Source: Apostichopus californicus (Eukaryota > Echinodermata > Holothuroidea > Aspidochirotida > Stichopodidae). Taken from it: DNA of 35,792 nt. Location of the stretch: NCBI GenBank assembly GCA_020650975.1, contig JAIPMN010011076.1, positions 9,312-45,103 of the forward strand, written 5' to 3'. This document shows, in pieces, positions 1-12,700 of the stretch; the first letter of the stretch is position 1; the number at the start of each line of letters is the position of its first letter. The notes beneath the pieces were generated by a model. It did not search any database. It was not told the DNA's origin and saw nothing but the letters and a program-made list of their open reading frames with translations. Position numbers and translations under genes: made by a program.

Positions 1-664
1 TGGTTGGGGGGGGGGGGGTAAGGGGACCTGAGGGGACAGAGGAAATTCTGGGGGCAAAATGCCCTCATGTTTGTAATTTTTGCTGTCACTTTTCTGTTTT
101 TCAATTACTGCATATAAATGATGCAAAATAAAACAGCTACCGACAGTCTAGAAGTGAGTTTTATTGAGCATTTTGTCTTAAAAACTGTAATTAGAAGTAT
201 TCTTTATTATTAAAGCCAAAGAACATATTTGACTTTGTGGGTTGGCTATTCAGTTGATGTTACTTTATCTTAACCTTAGTTAAAACAATTGAGTTACCAC
301 TATCCAAGAAATTCTACTAAGAAAAAAGAGTGGAGTTTTTTTTTTTGAGCTACGACTGTGATCCAATCCGGTGGTCAAATTTAGTCTCAACTCCAGTATT
401 AACTAGCCATTCAATTCCAAGTAGGTCTTGGATCTCCATTTAAAATATCTTTCAACTCATGTTACCAACTGTGTCAAAGTCGTCCTTTATCTTAACATTT
501 TCTTTGACTCCTTTTGACATTATACCGCTTGTGAAGGCATGTCACAGCACCTTCCTCCGAAATGTAGAGATTTGAATCATAGTAAACAATTCTCTTGTAA
601 ATGTACTAAAACATAAGACAACCACATCTGTCTCACGTTTCTGTTTTTCTTCTCTCGTGGACAG
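1..664. other. Intron upstream of the first exon seen
   Basis: AT-rich intronic sequence with a G run near positions 5-18. It ends in the acceptor TCGTGGACAG just before exon 1. No gene, RNA or clear repeat is seen in it. Confidence 0.6.
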
Positions 665-758
665 AATGGAAACGTGGAGTGTAGGACAGTGACCTGCCCC
701 CCGGTTACCTGCGACTATCCTTGGACCTACGGAGATAGATGCTGTCCTAGTTGCGATG
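665..758 (+). CDS. Exon 1: second half of VWC domain V1
   Basis: Enters at phase 0 after CAG and leaves at phase 1 before GTATGC (94 bases). It encodes NGNVECRTVTCPPVTC followed by a CCPSC ending, that is C5 to C10 of a VWC domain. The first half (C1-C4) must lie on an exon upstream of the window. The NG-N-V opening is typical of second halves spliced at phase 0. The final G of the exon starts a glycine codon completed by exon 2. Confidence 0.9.
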
Positions 759-3700
759 GTATGCCGTCTTCTAAAGATTTTACCCCTTAACTCGGGTGTT
801 TAATTTAGTTTATAGTTGGCTTGGGTCTGATAATTGATAAGTGAGATACATCTATCATTTGGAGTTGTGTATGTAAACTGTTCATGTAAATTGCTGACAA
901 AAAGAGTGGTTTTCCTGGTCTGGTCATGTGTATTCAGTTTGTTTGTTCAATTGGTCCCGAGATCTTCATCAGAACTGGACCAGAAAACCCTCTAAAGCTA
1001 TTCGGACACCTGAAATGAAATGGTTTTGATCTTTTTGGAAAAGTACTGATGTTTGCATGATAAGCTGTAGAAACATATAGGTTTGGAGAGCACTCAACGA
1101 TAACTTAAATGCGATGCAATGCAATGTAATGCAATGCATTACATTACAATACTTGCATTTAATGCAATGCAGTGCAATGTAATACAATGCAATACAATGG
1201 AATGGAATGCAATGCAATGCATTACATTACAATACTTGCATTGTAATGCAGTGCAGTGCAATGCAATGCATTACGATGGAATGCAATGCATTACACTGTA
1301 TTGCATCGCATTACATTACAATACTTGTATTTAATGCAATACAATGTGATACAATGCAATGCATTACATTACAATACTTGCATTGTAATACAATGCAATA
1401 CAATGCAATGGAATGCAATACAATGCAATGCAATGCATTACATTACAATACTTGCATTTTAATACAATGCAATGCAATACAATGGAATGCAATACAATGC
1501 ATTACATTACATTACAATACTTGCATTGTAATGCAATGCAGTGCAATGCAAAGCAATACAATGGAATGCAAAACAATGCAATGCATGCATTGCATTACAT
1601 TACAATACTTGCATTTAATGCAATGCAGTGCAATACAATACAATGCAATGCAATGCATTACATTACAATACTTGCATTGTAATGCAATGCAATACCATGC
1701 AATGCATTACATTACAATGCTTGTATTGTAATGTAATGCAGTGCAATGTAATACAATGCAATACAGTATGTCTGAAATGGTAAGAACAAAAAACATTGAC
1801 CCCCAGTAAGTGAGCTCTCTGATGTATGAAATACTGATTTTTTTGGGGGGGGGAGGGGGGGGATGGCAGTACATCGGATATTCTGCATTTTATTTACAAC
1901 CAACTCATGAGAATTTTCTTGGTTTCTTTACTTTTGCATGTTAGCTAATTAATTAATGGAAATGCCTATATAGTCACTAGAACCTGGTCTCCTATTTCTG
2001 AACAGGATGTGTGTACGACGGTCGCGTTCTGCGGAACGGACAGGCCTTCAGCTACGACACCTGTACCATGTGTCGCTGTGAGGACGGAGACGTGAGCTGC
2101 GACCAGATAGAATGCGGCCGCCTCTCCTGCGATAATCAGATCAATCCCGAGGGATCATGCTGCCCTCGCTGTCGTGACGGATGCGAATACGAGGGAATGT
2201 CCTTCAACAACGGGATGTTCTTCACGCCGATGTCGAATCCGTGTCTTCAGTGTTCTTGTCGGGTGAGTCCTCGTTGGACAAAAAAGTTTGTCCTCGTCAC
2301 GTACGAAATTTGTACCGGAATGAGCATACCATGATGGCATGCATTAATACTAACAGGGTGATATATGTACAGTGACCTAGTTTCTGAACTCTGTTGGGTA
2401 TTTCAAAGACTTTTTTCAGGGTTTTTCAACAGGAAGCCTGCATGCCAACCATTGAATAAAAAGAAAAAAGAAGTTGGCCCACAATCATGAACACCCTGAA
2501 GCCTTTCGACTGAAACACACTATTGGTTGAAGCTCCACCAGTATTTCCCTCTGGCATGTTTTGTTCTTTTTTCTTCTCAGGAGAGTATTGTCCGTTGCCA
2601 TCCCTTACCCTGTGATCCACCTGAATGTGACAACCCCATCTACCTACTGGGGGCCTGCTGCCCAGTCTGTACCAACAGTGAGTAGCTATATCTGATTGGT
2701 TCTTTTAAATGATGCTACATGGATGGATGGATGGATTAGATTAGGTTAGGTTAGGGTAGGTTAGGTTAGGTTAGATTACCCTGTGATCCACCTGAATGTG
2801 ATAACCCCATCTACCTACTAGGGGCCTGCTGCCCAGTCTGTACCAACAGTGAGTAGCTACATGCAGATTGGTTCTTTTGAATGATGCTGTTACATGGATG
2901 GATAAGATTAGGTTAGGTTTAGGTTAGGTTATGTTACGTTACGGTACGTAAAGTTACATAATTACGTAAATGGAAACTTTTAGGATTAGGTTAGGTTAGA
3001 TCAGGTAAGGTTACGGTATATAACATATTGTTGTGTTTGGAGGCTCCATGTATATTTTTAAGGATAAGATTAGGTTAGGTTAGATTAGGTTAGGTTATGG
3101 TATGTTACGTTACGTGTTGTTGTGTTTGGAGGTTCCATGTATAATTTTAGATTAGATTAGGTTAGGTTAGGTTAGATTCGGTTGGTTACGGTACGTTACG
3201 TGTTGTTGTGTTTGGAGGTTCCATATATATTTTTAGGATTAGATAAGGTTAGGTTAGATTAGGTTAGGTTACGGTATGTTACGTGTTGTTGTGTTTGGAG
3301 GTTTCATGTATATTTTTAGGATTAGATAAGGTTAGGTTAGATTAGGTAAGGTTACGGTATGTTACGTGTTGTTTTGTTGGAGGTTCCATGTATATTTTTA
3401 GGATAAGATAAGGTTAGGTTAGATTAGGTTAGGTTACGGTACGTTACGTGTTGTTGTGTTTGGAGGTTCTAATGTATATTTTTAGGATAAGATTAGGTTA
3501 GGTTAGATTAGGTTAGGTTACGTAACATTGTTGTGTGTGTGTGGAGGTTCCATGTATTATATTAGGATAGGTTAGGGTAGGTTAGGTTAGGTTACGGTAG
3601 GTTTCGTAGTGTTGTGTATGGATGTTCCATGTATATTTTTAGTGGGGTGTTTATCACAAAGGTCTCAATATAGAACGAAATGCTCCAAATGTAGTTGGTA

Positions 3701-6700
3701 AGTCTAGTGCTATGCATTTCTTATATTAATTTCAAAAGTTTTTGGATCTCCTTGGACTCTCTGAGCCTTTCCATTTTATGTGTTACCTTTAATTCTGAGG
3801 CAACATTTCAAATGTTTCAAGTTTCGGTTGTCGAAAGGAAGACTGTAATTGGACAAAATGATTGCTGTGAAGGAATACATTATTGACCTCTTAAAAGTTG
3901 TCAAGCGGGAGGGGGGGGAGTTGGGAGAGGATGCACCCCTTGCCATTCTGAAATGTCCTGTTACTTTTCAATCAAAGAAACAGCCTAACCCTTTATTAAG
4001 AAGAGAAGACATTACAAAGGGATTTGAGCTAGGAGGCCTGCGCTACGTAGAAGGAAGAATTGATGTGTTGAAAAAAAAAAATGTTCGCATTTATTTTCAC
4101 TTCTCAGAGTGCGTTCACGACGGAAAACAGTACGACAGCGGAGATGTCTGGTTGACGAGCGATCAGTGCGACGAATGTTACTGTCGGGGGTCAGAGGTCA
4201 GCTGCAGGCGGAGCAGAAGTTGCCCCGATTCCTGCGAACATGGTCTGGTCGAGGAAGGCCAGTGTTGTTCCTCTTGTACAGGTGGGTGGTGATCAACCGA
4301 GGATCTCAGGAGGTTATCCTAATCAGGGTTTTCGTTAGTAGCCGGGACCCGGGTCAAATGACCCGCCTACTGCACGTACATGACCCGGCTACTTTGTGAC
4401 GCTCAGTAAAAAAAAAAAAATGACGTAAAAAATCGAGAGGAATAAATACCCACAACCAGGCCAAAAAAAGAAAAATAGGACAGAAGAAAGGGGTGATTGG
4501 GAGGGGGCAATATCATTGACCAAACAGCTGTATATTGCACCATTTTGCATCTAGAGTCTTTTTAAATTGCAATTTTCCGGCAAAGGGGTGGGGGGACCCT
4601 TAGACCCCTCCCCCATGTCCGCGTACAGACAGTCCCGCCTACTTTTCAACTTGACCCACCTACTACATTTCTTAACAAAAACCCTGCCTAATGCGCTAAT
4701 AATCATTACCATATATACGTAACAGAATATTTTGTAAGTTATTGTGGATATATTTTATTCACATCGGGATATTTTGGAGTTTCGATTTAAATTTAATAAC
4801 AGTGACCACCATGAACAATATCATGTGCCCCTACAATGGACTATAAACCCCAAAAACCGGATTAAATTGACTGACTGTAGAATATGTAAAATTTTGCAAT
4901 ATCATGGTTATTTTTTTTTTGGTGAGTTCGCCTTAACATTGTTAGCGATTGTTGTATATAAGCAAAATTACATTCTATTTCCATCATTACCAGAGGGGTG
5001 AAGGTGGGAAGGGCCGAGTACCCCCCCTTTATTTAATTTGCGGGGAGTGGAGGCTAAAGCCAGAAATATTCATATTTGCTGGCATTCATAAGTTTCTCAT
5101 CACCCGGGTTAATTTTAATAACTGTCACTATATATAAGTTAACTTGGTCTTACATTTTCCTCTACAATTGCCCATAACACGCTATAGAAATAAGTAATTT
5201 CTTTTCAACCTACTGTTGTCCCCACTCCCCTTGACCAATAAAAAACACCGAATATATTTCACGGACTGACAATGATGTTGCATTTGTCCGTCATCAGATT
5301 GCCTGTATAACGGACAAGCCTGGAGTAACTTTGCGGAGTTTCCTAACCAGGACGGCTGCAGTTACTGTTCCTGTTACTACGGTACCGTCACGTGTCGTAG
5401 GAAGCCATGCGATGCGCCCTCCTGTGCCAACCCGGTCCTACTCCCCGGAGAATGTTGTCCATCTTGTAAAGGTATCTTATCCCCAAATTCTGCCGCAAAT
5501 ATCAGCTTCTGCTTCAGTTTTGTTTTATCTTTAAAGAAGCATTCGATGATGGGTTTGGGGGTTGAGGAGGGGTAGGGGGGGAGTGGTTTTGACAGAATTG
5601 AGTGAGTTGCTTAGTTGGATATATAGTGAATAAGTTACATTTCACAACATGAAAGGAAAATTATAACAATGAAAGAAAAGAAAATTTTAAATGTTGATTG
5701 GAATATGCTTTTTAGGTAATAAATGTTGAAAGTAAGTAGATGGCCAAATTTTTAAAAGTTAAAAGTATTCATGAAATTTTTTAAGATAAGTGGTAAATCT
5801 AATAGCTTAGTATGTCTTAGATTGATAAATTTTAATCTTATTGCGAGTAAAACAGGGTGTGGGGTTAGCTTCGGGGGTTTGTTACCTATCTGAAAACCTT
5901 AGCATATGATTTGTGTTTCATGCAAGAAAACTGCTATTTTGAACTAGAACACTCCAGTTGTGTTAAACTTTCAGGTAAACAGGTGGCGTGGCTCTAAGTA
6001 CAGCTAACCAATGAATAAGTCCCGTTAGTAATCGGAGAGTTCAAACATGTTTCAATGAGATGATGAAGTGATGTAGGAGACACACATTCTGCTACCGTAA
6101 ATCACTCGCTGGAAGTCGAAACCAGTCAAAAATGTGGTGTTACCCGCGCTTTAATTTGTTTTAAAAATTGCCGTCTCCCGTTTAGAGTGCGAAGATCGGT
6201 TTGGAAACACGTATGGTCACGGCCAGAGCTGGATCCCTCGATCCGGAGGGCGCTGTGAAGAATGCGTCTGTCGAGATAGCCAGATCATTTGCGGCCGACA
6301 GGAGTGTACCCAGCAGTGCACTCATCCACGTTATGAGGAAGATGGATGCTGCCCTCTATGTGATGGTAAGTACCGGTCGGTCTAACGATGTCGTCCTTCC
6401 GTACGTTCCAGATTTATGTGAGATGTTCGTGTCGACGGGTGTGAAGGGGGAGGGATTTCTGTTTGTAGAGGGTAGCATATGCCTTTTAAAAGCCCCATTG
6501 ACTTACACACTAAATCACAAAAGTAATGTGGTCTCTAAGTCTAGATAGAAGTTCTCACTAGCTAAATGCTACCCATCACCGGATAGCTGACAAGTTGGCC
6601 TTTCATGGCACCATCAGTTTTTCGTACCATGACCGTGTAGATTTTTTGCTATCCAAGCCGGAAGTTTTCTTCACTTGTAAACAAACCTCTTCATTCAGTA

Positions 6701-9700
6701 ATAAACAATTTTCCTACGCTGCTCCTGGGAGGCCTAAAGGGGTCTAAAATTGCCTCAATTGACCCAATTTTTCCACCACATGTACTTCCATTCATGCTCT
6801 TCAACATGCAAGCCACAAAACAATCGAGAACAATCGAGCGGATGGATATAGACTCTAATAGGAGTATGCCACCAGAGTAGAGACCTTAGAAAAAACGGAA
6901 CGAAAAAGCTAAGATTATTCGTTAAATAAGCTCCCTTTTCTCGGCAGGTTGTTTCTTCCAAGGACGAGAGTACGATGATAGCGCTCCGGTTTACACGCAG
7001 GACGCCTGCGAGACCTGCGTCTGCAGGGACGGTAGCGTCCTGTGTGCCGCGGTCGAGTGTCCCGTGCTGCCCTGTAGGAATCCCACTCGAGTACCGGGAG
7101 AATGCTGCCCTCAGTGTCCATGTAAGTTTGAAAGTTTGAAAGTAGCTGTTTACATCTTCAGAGTCACTTGAATACACTTTTAACCTTTCCCCCCCTCTCC
7201 CCCAATTGGCGCAAGATTATATCCCAGTTTTTCTTCGGCATGTTGGGTCAATATTACTGTTTTGGAATACTCTTGGGACATATTTGGTGCCAGGAACTTT
7301 GGTAGCCATTTTGTTTGTAACTTATATCATTTTTTGTTGCCATAAAATTTTATAACTTTTGTTAACTTTTAATTTATTTATGTTCCTCACAGCTGCTACT
7401 TGTGAATATGAGGGACAAAGATACATCAATGGTGAAGAATTTGTCCCTCAAAGTGATGCCTGTCTTAGGTGTACATGTAGGGTAAGTCCTGGGAAGAAAC
7501 CCCTGTGTAGGGTACACTGTAGGTTGAGTCCTCAGAAGAATCCCCTATGTAGGGAACAGTATAGGTTCCTGGGAAGAGACCCCTATGTAGGGTAAACTGT
7601 AGGTTTAGTCCTCAGAAGAAACACTATGTAAGGTACACTGTAGGTTAAGTCCTCGGAAGAGACCCATTGTTGATGATGTATCTGTATATTTTGCAAATAT
7701 TTTTAATCTGAAAAGTGACCTATTTGGGATGATATTTACTATGGGGAAAGCATATATTTTATCAGAAAATGAGACCTTAGAAGAAGTGTTTCTGACGGTT
7801 TGGTTGTAGGAAAGGCAAGTTGTAAAGAAAGGTCAAAGACTGTCTCTTTAGCGCAAAGTTCCACACACCACCACCCCACCCTCACCCCCACCCCGTTCTT
7901 CATACCAGATTGTTTACAAACATTGTTTTGGTTTTCCTCGTCTAGGTTCCCTGACTCTCCGCCTAGTTTGTCTGTTTGTTTCTTCAGTTTTTTTCTCTTT
8001 TATTTTTTGAGAAGTCAATCTTTTCACATATTTCTCTTCTGGTCTTTATGTTTAGTCCGGCCGATCCGATTGTCAATCTATCGAGTACCAGTGTAACACC
8101 CAGTGTACTCACCCGGTCAGGGAAGGGGGGGAGTGTTGCTCCTCTTGTCGAGACTGTGACTTTGACGGGAGGGTGGTCCCCAACGGCGCCAACTTTATGG
8201 ATCCTTCCGACGAGTGCAATCTGTGTACCTGCTCTGTAAGTATATAGCAGGACTTGCTCCTGGTATTCATGTTGTGAGGTTTCTTTACCGCCTTGCAAAA
8301 ATATTACCAACATCACCGCCTCACTGTTCAGAGTCAAGACTGCTATGATTGCAATCCACATGCCATCATCTGACATTGAAAATTGGCTGTGAATACTAAA
8401 TTATACCAACAAATAAAAGTTCTTCGGACTATTTAACATACCATGTAATTTATTGTTAGGATGATTGACATTAGGATGGTTAACAAAATTTTCCGGTAGA
8501 CACCCAGACAACCCCTCCACCCCCCCCCCCCAAGGTTTGCTCATGCCCTTCAGTGTCACAAACCAGTAACCGCCTCTCACACAAGAAACATCAGAGGTTT
8601 AAGAGCAGTTATCTGAAGTATGAAGGGACCCCTTTGTGGGGTATATTGTAGGGTAACTCTGTACGGATTAAGACAATCTACTTTCCCATTATTCGATCTC
8701 CGTTTGCTTTCTTTTGTGGCACCTATCGAATGCTACTTTTTGTCGTAGGTTTTCATTATTTGAGATATTATTTATCCAGAAACTTCAAGATGCCGGCCTA
8801 AATATGGTATTACAAAATTAATGAAATAATTCTTCTCCTTCTCAGTTTGGGTCCATCTTCTGTGACATTCAGGAATGTCCAGAGGTCACCTGCAGGAGTC
8901 CCGTCAGACAGCGGGGTGAATGCTGCCCTCAATGTCCCCAATGTCTCTTCGAGGGACGGGAGTATGAGGACAACAGCCCTGTCAGGAGCAGAGACCCCTG
9001 CGAGACCTGCCAGTGCCGCAACGGACGGGTGGAGTGCGACCTCGTCGACTGCCCTCCCTTGAGATGTCGAAACCCGATCATAAGGCCTGGCGAATGCTGT
9101 CCTGTATGTCTCAGTGAGTCACAGCAAATTTGTGGATTTTGTTAAGAGTTTCATAATACTTTCCTGATATCCGTGTATGAAAACTATATAAAATTTTGTA
9201 AACGAAAGGACTTTATTGTAAGTAAGAGAACGAGGGGAAAAGACTTGAATCGAACGAAGAAGTTCTGGCTGGGAACTAGATACAGACCAGTCAGAGGTCC
9301 AAGGTTCAAATCCCATCCTAGCCATAAACTTCTTTACTCAGTTCCATTTCCAAAAGTTGCTTAAAAATTGAAGAAATTGGTCGTATTGATATGACATCAA
9401 ATGAACACAACACAAGTTTGATTTATTCAGGCATGAGCTTTTTCCGCAAATTCGCGGAATATCCGTGATTTCTTTTCTACCTCTGGGACAAAAACTATTA
9501 TCCTAACACACTGTAGCATATGCAAACTGGAGCCTATACCGCAAATTTTGCTAAATTCCGTGATTTTTTTTTTTACCCCAGGCTAATCCCTGTTTATTGT
9601 CTTAGCACTCCTTGTGGTGCTTCAAGGGATTTTGCAGTTTGATGGCAAGAGTCAAAAATAGGTCAATTTTCATATATTTCATGTGTTCATGTCAAGTTTT

Positions 9701-12700
9701 TTAATTGATCCAGTATTTTCTTGCTTCCGTCCATATTTTTAGCGGAAACCTGTGATTATGAAGGCAGGACTTACCAAAATGATGCGGAATTTATGTCCAT
9801 CTCAGATCCGTGTTTAAGGTGCCTCTGTCGGGTAAGTAGAAACTTTCCCTTTTCTCAAATATCCTTTAATTTCTAATTTTTTTTTCTTATTATTTTACCT
9901 AACATTTCAATATGATTAGTTTCTTAAGTTTAGTTTAGACATATAACTGGCTGACAAAAGCTTTCAATGTATTTAAGTTTTTTGTGGAACAAATATTTTC
10001 ATATCTGTAATTCTCAAGTTGCTTACATAATAATTCAGTTTTCTCTTAATTGTGGTTTATTTCCCATTTCATAAATTCTAAAACCTTTGATTATATGTTA
10101 TTGACCTAATATGCACATTACTTCATGTGTCATCTTTGAGAAATTCTTCCTTTTTTTCCAGGTGGAAAATTTGTAATTCGAAAAAACCCCAGCAATGAAT
10201 ATATACAAAATTTACCCCAAAAATTGACAAATCATTAAAGACTACAGCTGCAAAATGACAACACTCCTCAAAAATGTGTCTCGTTCATACCGATATTTCT
10301 TGTTCTTTTGAGGTACATGTTTATAGATGTTTTCATATCAAATATTCACTGGGCATGCACACCCTCTCTTGTTTTAATAGGAGGATTCCCCCCCCCCCCA
10401 GAGTGGTACCACTGTACTGTTAACGTGTAACATATCAAGACTGCTCAAAGCATATCTACTTCATTCATTGATTTCTGCAGATTGGCAAAGTATGTATGTA
10501 TGTATGTATTTTAGATCCTCCTGCAAGCAGGAACTCGCGAAGAAGCCTCATTGGCTTATCAAAGCCGCAAGCTGACCGGAGTCAGTCTCTTACATTCATA
10601 TTTAACGTCCATGATTATGAAATGTTAATTGTCAACAACTCTGTAACTGGACGACATACATTAATCTGGGAGTGACTTGAACCAGGGACCTTATGATTGA
10701 AAGGCACCGGCGATAACCACTGAGCTAACACTCCACAAAGTGACATGTCCTTCTGCTCAAATCATCTCTACATCTTTCATTGGTTTTATCGCAGGCTGGC
10801 GAAGTGACATGCCTCTCTGATGCCGTTACCTGTATCACTCAGTGCTCTCATCCCGTGAGCTTGCCGGAGCAGTGCTGCCCGGAATGTTACGACTGTTACT
10901 TCTTGGAGAGGACGATCCCCAACGGAGCCAACTTTGCAGATCCCGATAATGAGTGTCAAACATGCACTTGCCAGGTAAAGAGGGGTTAGCTCTGTCCAAA
11001 AGAGGGTTACAAAAGGGTTGTCCAGTGGGTTGACAATAGGGGTGTCCAATAGGGGTTTATATTAAACACACCTTGTACACTGTAACTAGCTTTCATCATC
11101 AGCTATATCTGCAACAGTTGAACGCGGTTAGCTTTACATTGCTAGATAGCAGAATTGAACCTTGATAGCTTTACATTGCTAGATAGCAGAATTGAAAGCC
11201 GATAGCTTATATAGCATTATTGATTACCTGATATTGGTCTTTGGATACTTACCTATTTAAGTTTCTGTTTATTTGCAACATTTTTTTAGACTTGCATAAA
11301 ATTGATGAAGGATATGAATTATGTTCATAGCATGCATTTAATAGGATATATGAATCCCTGGCAGTCATAGCTATTAATAAAACTCAAAATTTGATCACTT
11401 AAATTTGCATGTGATTTGCTATCGATAGTACGGATCAGTGACGTGTCAACAACGAGAATGCCCGCGAACCACCTGCTCCAATCCTGTACCAGTACCCGGT
11501 GAATGCTGCCCTCAGTGTCTACAGTGCGAATACGACGGCAGAGAGTACGAAGACGACGCCCCGGTGTTCAGCAGCGATCCGTGCGAAACCTGTGTCTGTC
11601 GCCAAGGGGAAGTCATCTGTGCTCGCGCTAATTGTCCGAGACCACTCTGCCCCAACCCCGTGGAAGTTCCTGGCCGTTGCTGTCCAGAGTGCCCCTGTGA
11701 GTGAACAATTAATTTACTCAAGTTTTCTTTGCTAAGTGATGCCCCTAAACTGCACGACAACGTTTCCCTTGCAGCCTCCGACTTTTTACAAAAAGCAAAT
11801 TACAATAATAAAATAATAAAAGTAATAAAATAGTACTTATATAGCGCGTTCATCAGCAACACTGCTCGAAGCGCTTTACAGGAATTGAAACAATTAATAT
11901 ACAGGAAATATTTAAAATACAGGAAACAATCAAACGCAAATAGTAGAAAAATATCGCCTAAAAGGTATAAACCATAAAACCTATAATAGGATAGAAAAAT
12001 ACATTAAAGCTATGGTGATAAAAATATACTGTACAGTTCAAACATCAAAGGCAATTCTAAAATAATATGTTTTCAGCGATGTTTTAAAATTGGCAAGCAC
12101 ATCTTTCAAAAAAAATTAATCAAGAGTTGATAGAGAAGCTCGTATTGAAACAGGTTACCCAAAAAGCAATGAAAGAACCGAATTGAATTGGGTTGAATTG
12201 AAGAAAAAATGAAGAAAAAAACAACTGAAAGTAATGTAAAGTTTAACCGTGTGTGGTATGTTTTGTAACATGATTTATATGTATGCCACCCTTTATGTCT
12301 TTGCCTGCAGCTGGTTGCGAGTACGAAGGTCAACGCTACTCTGATGGGGACGATTTCCTTTCCGAACGCGATCCATGCCTGAGCTGTGTTTGTAGCGTGA
12401 GTATTATTTAGTGTGGTTTTACCGGAACTGTTTCCATGGTGATTTATTTTTGTTTCCATGGTGATCTTGTCCAACCCTTTCCTCCTTTGTTTTTTGGTCT
12501 CCATGTTCTTCTCCTACTCGTTCATCAATACACCTCCTTTTTTTCCCACTGTTGCTTTTACACCGATTTCAAACACAGCAAATTTCTGTGACAGTGGAAG
12601 TATCACTTTTGTTTGATATTCAAAGTCAACAATTAAAGGAAATTTTGTTTTTATGACATCTCAGAACTCAGGTAGTAACTGAGCAAGTCATCACACCCTG

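Noticed and set aside
1207..1731. 174-codon open reading frame rich in MQCNA-like words
   Set aside because: It lies wholly in the AATGC satellite; the composition is a product of the repeat and there is no domain or splice context.
2738..3650. Interstitial telomere
   Set aside because: TTAGG words are part of a longer mixed unit and not a pure head-to-tail array.
3849..4107. Open frame running upstream from exon 4 with a possible ATG start
   Set aside because: The part before 4108 has no VWC character, and a good acceptor with the right phase stands at 4107; it is chance read-through of an intron.
6755..7177. 140-codon minus-strand frame
   Set aside because: Shadow of exon 7 on the opposite strand; no domain, and the plus strand has clear VWC coding.
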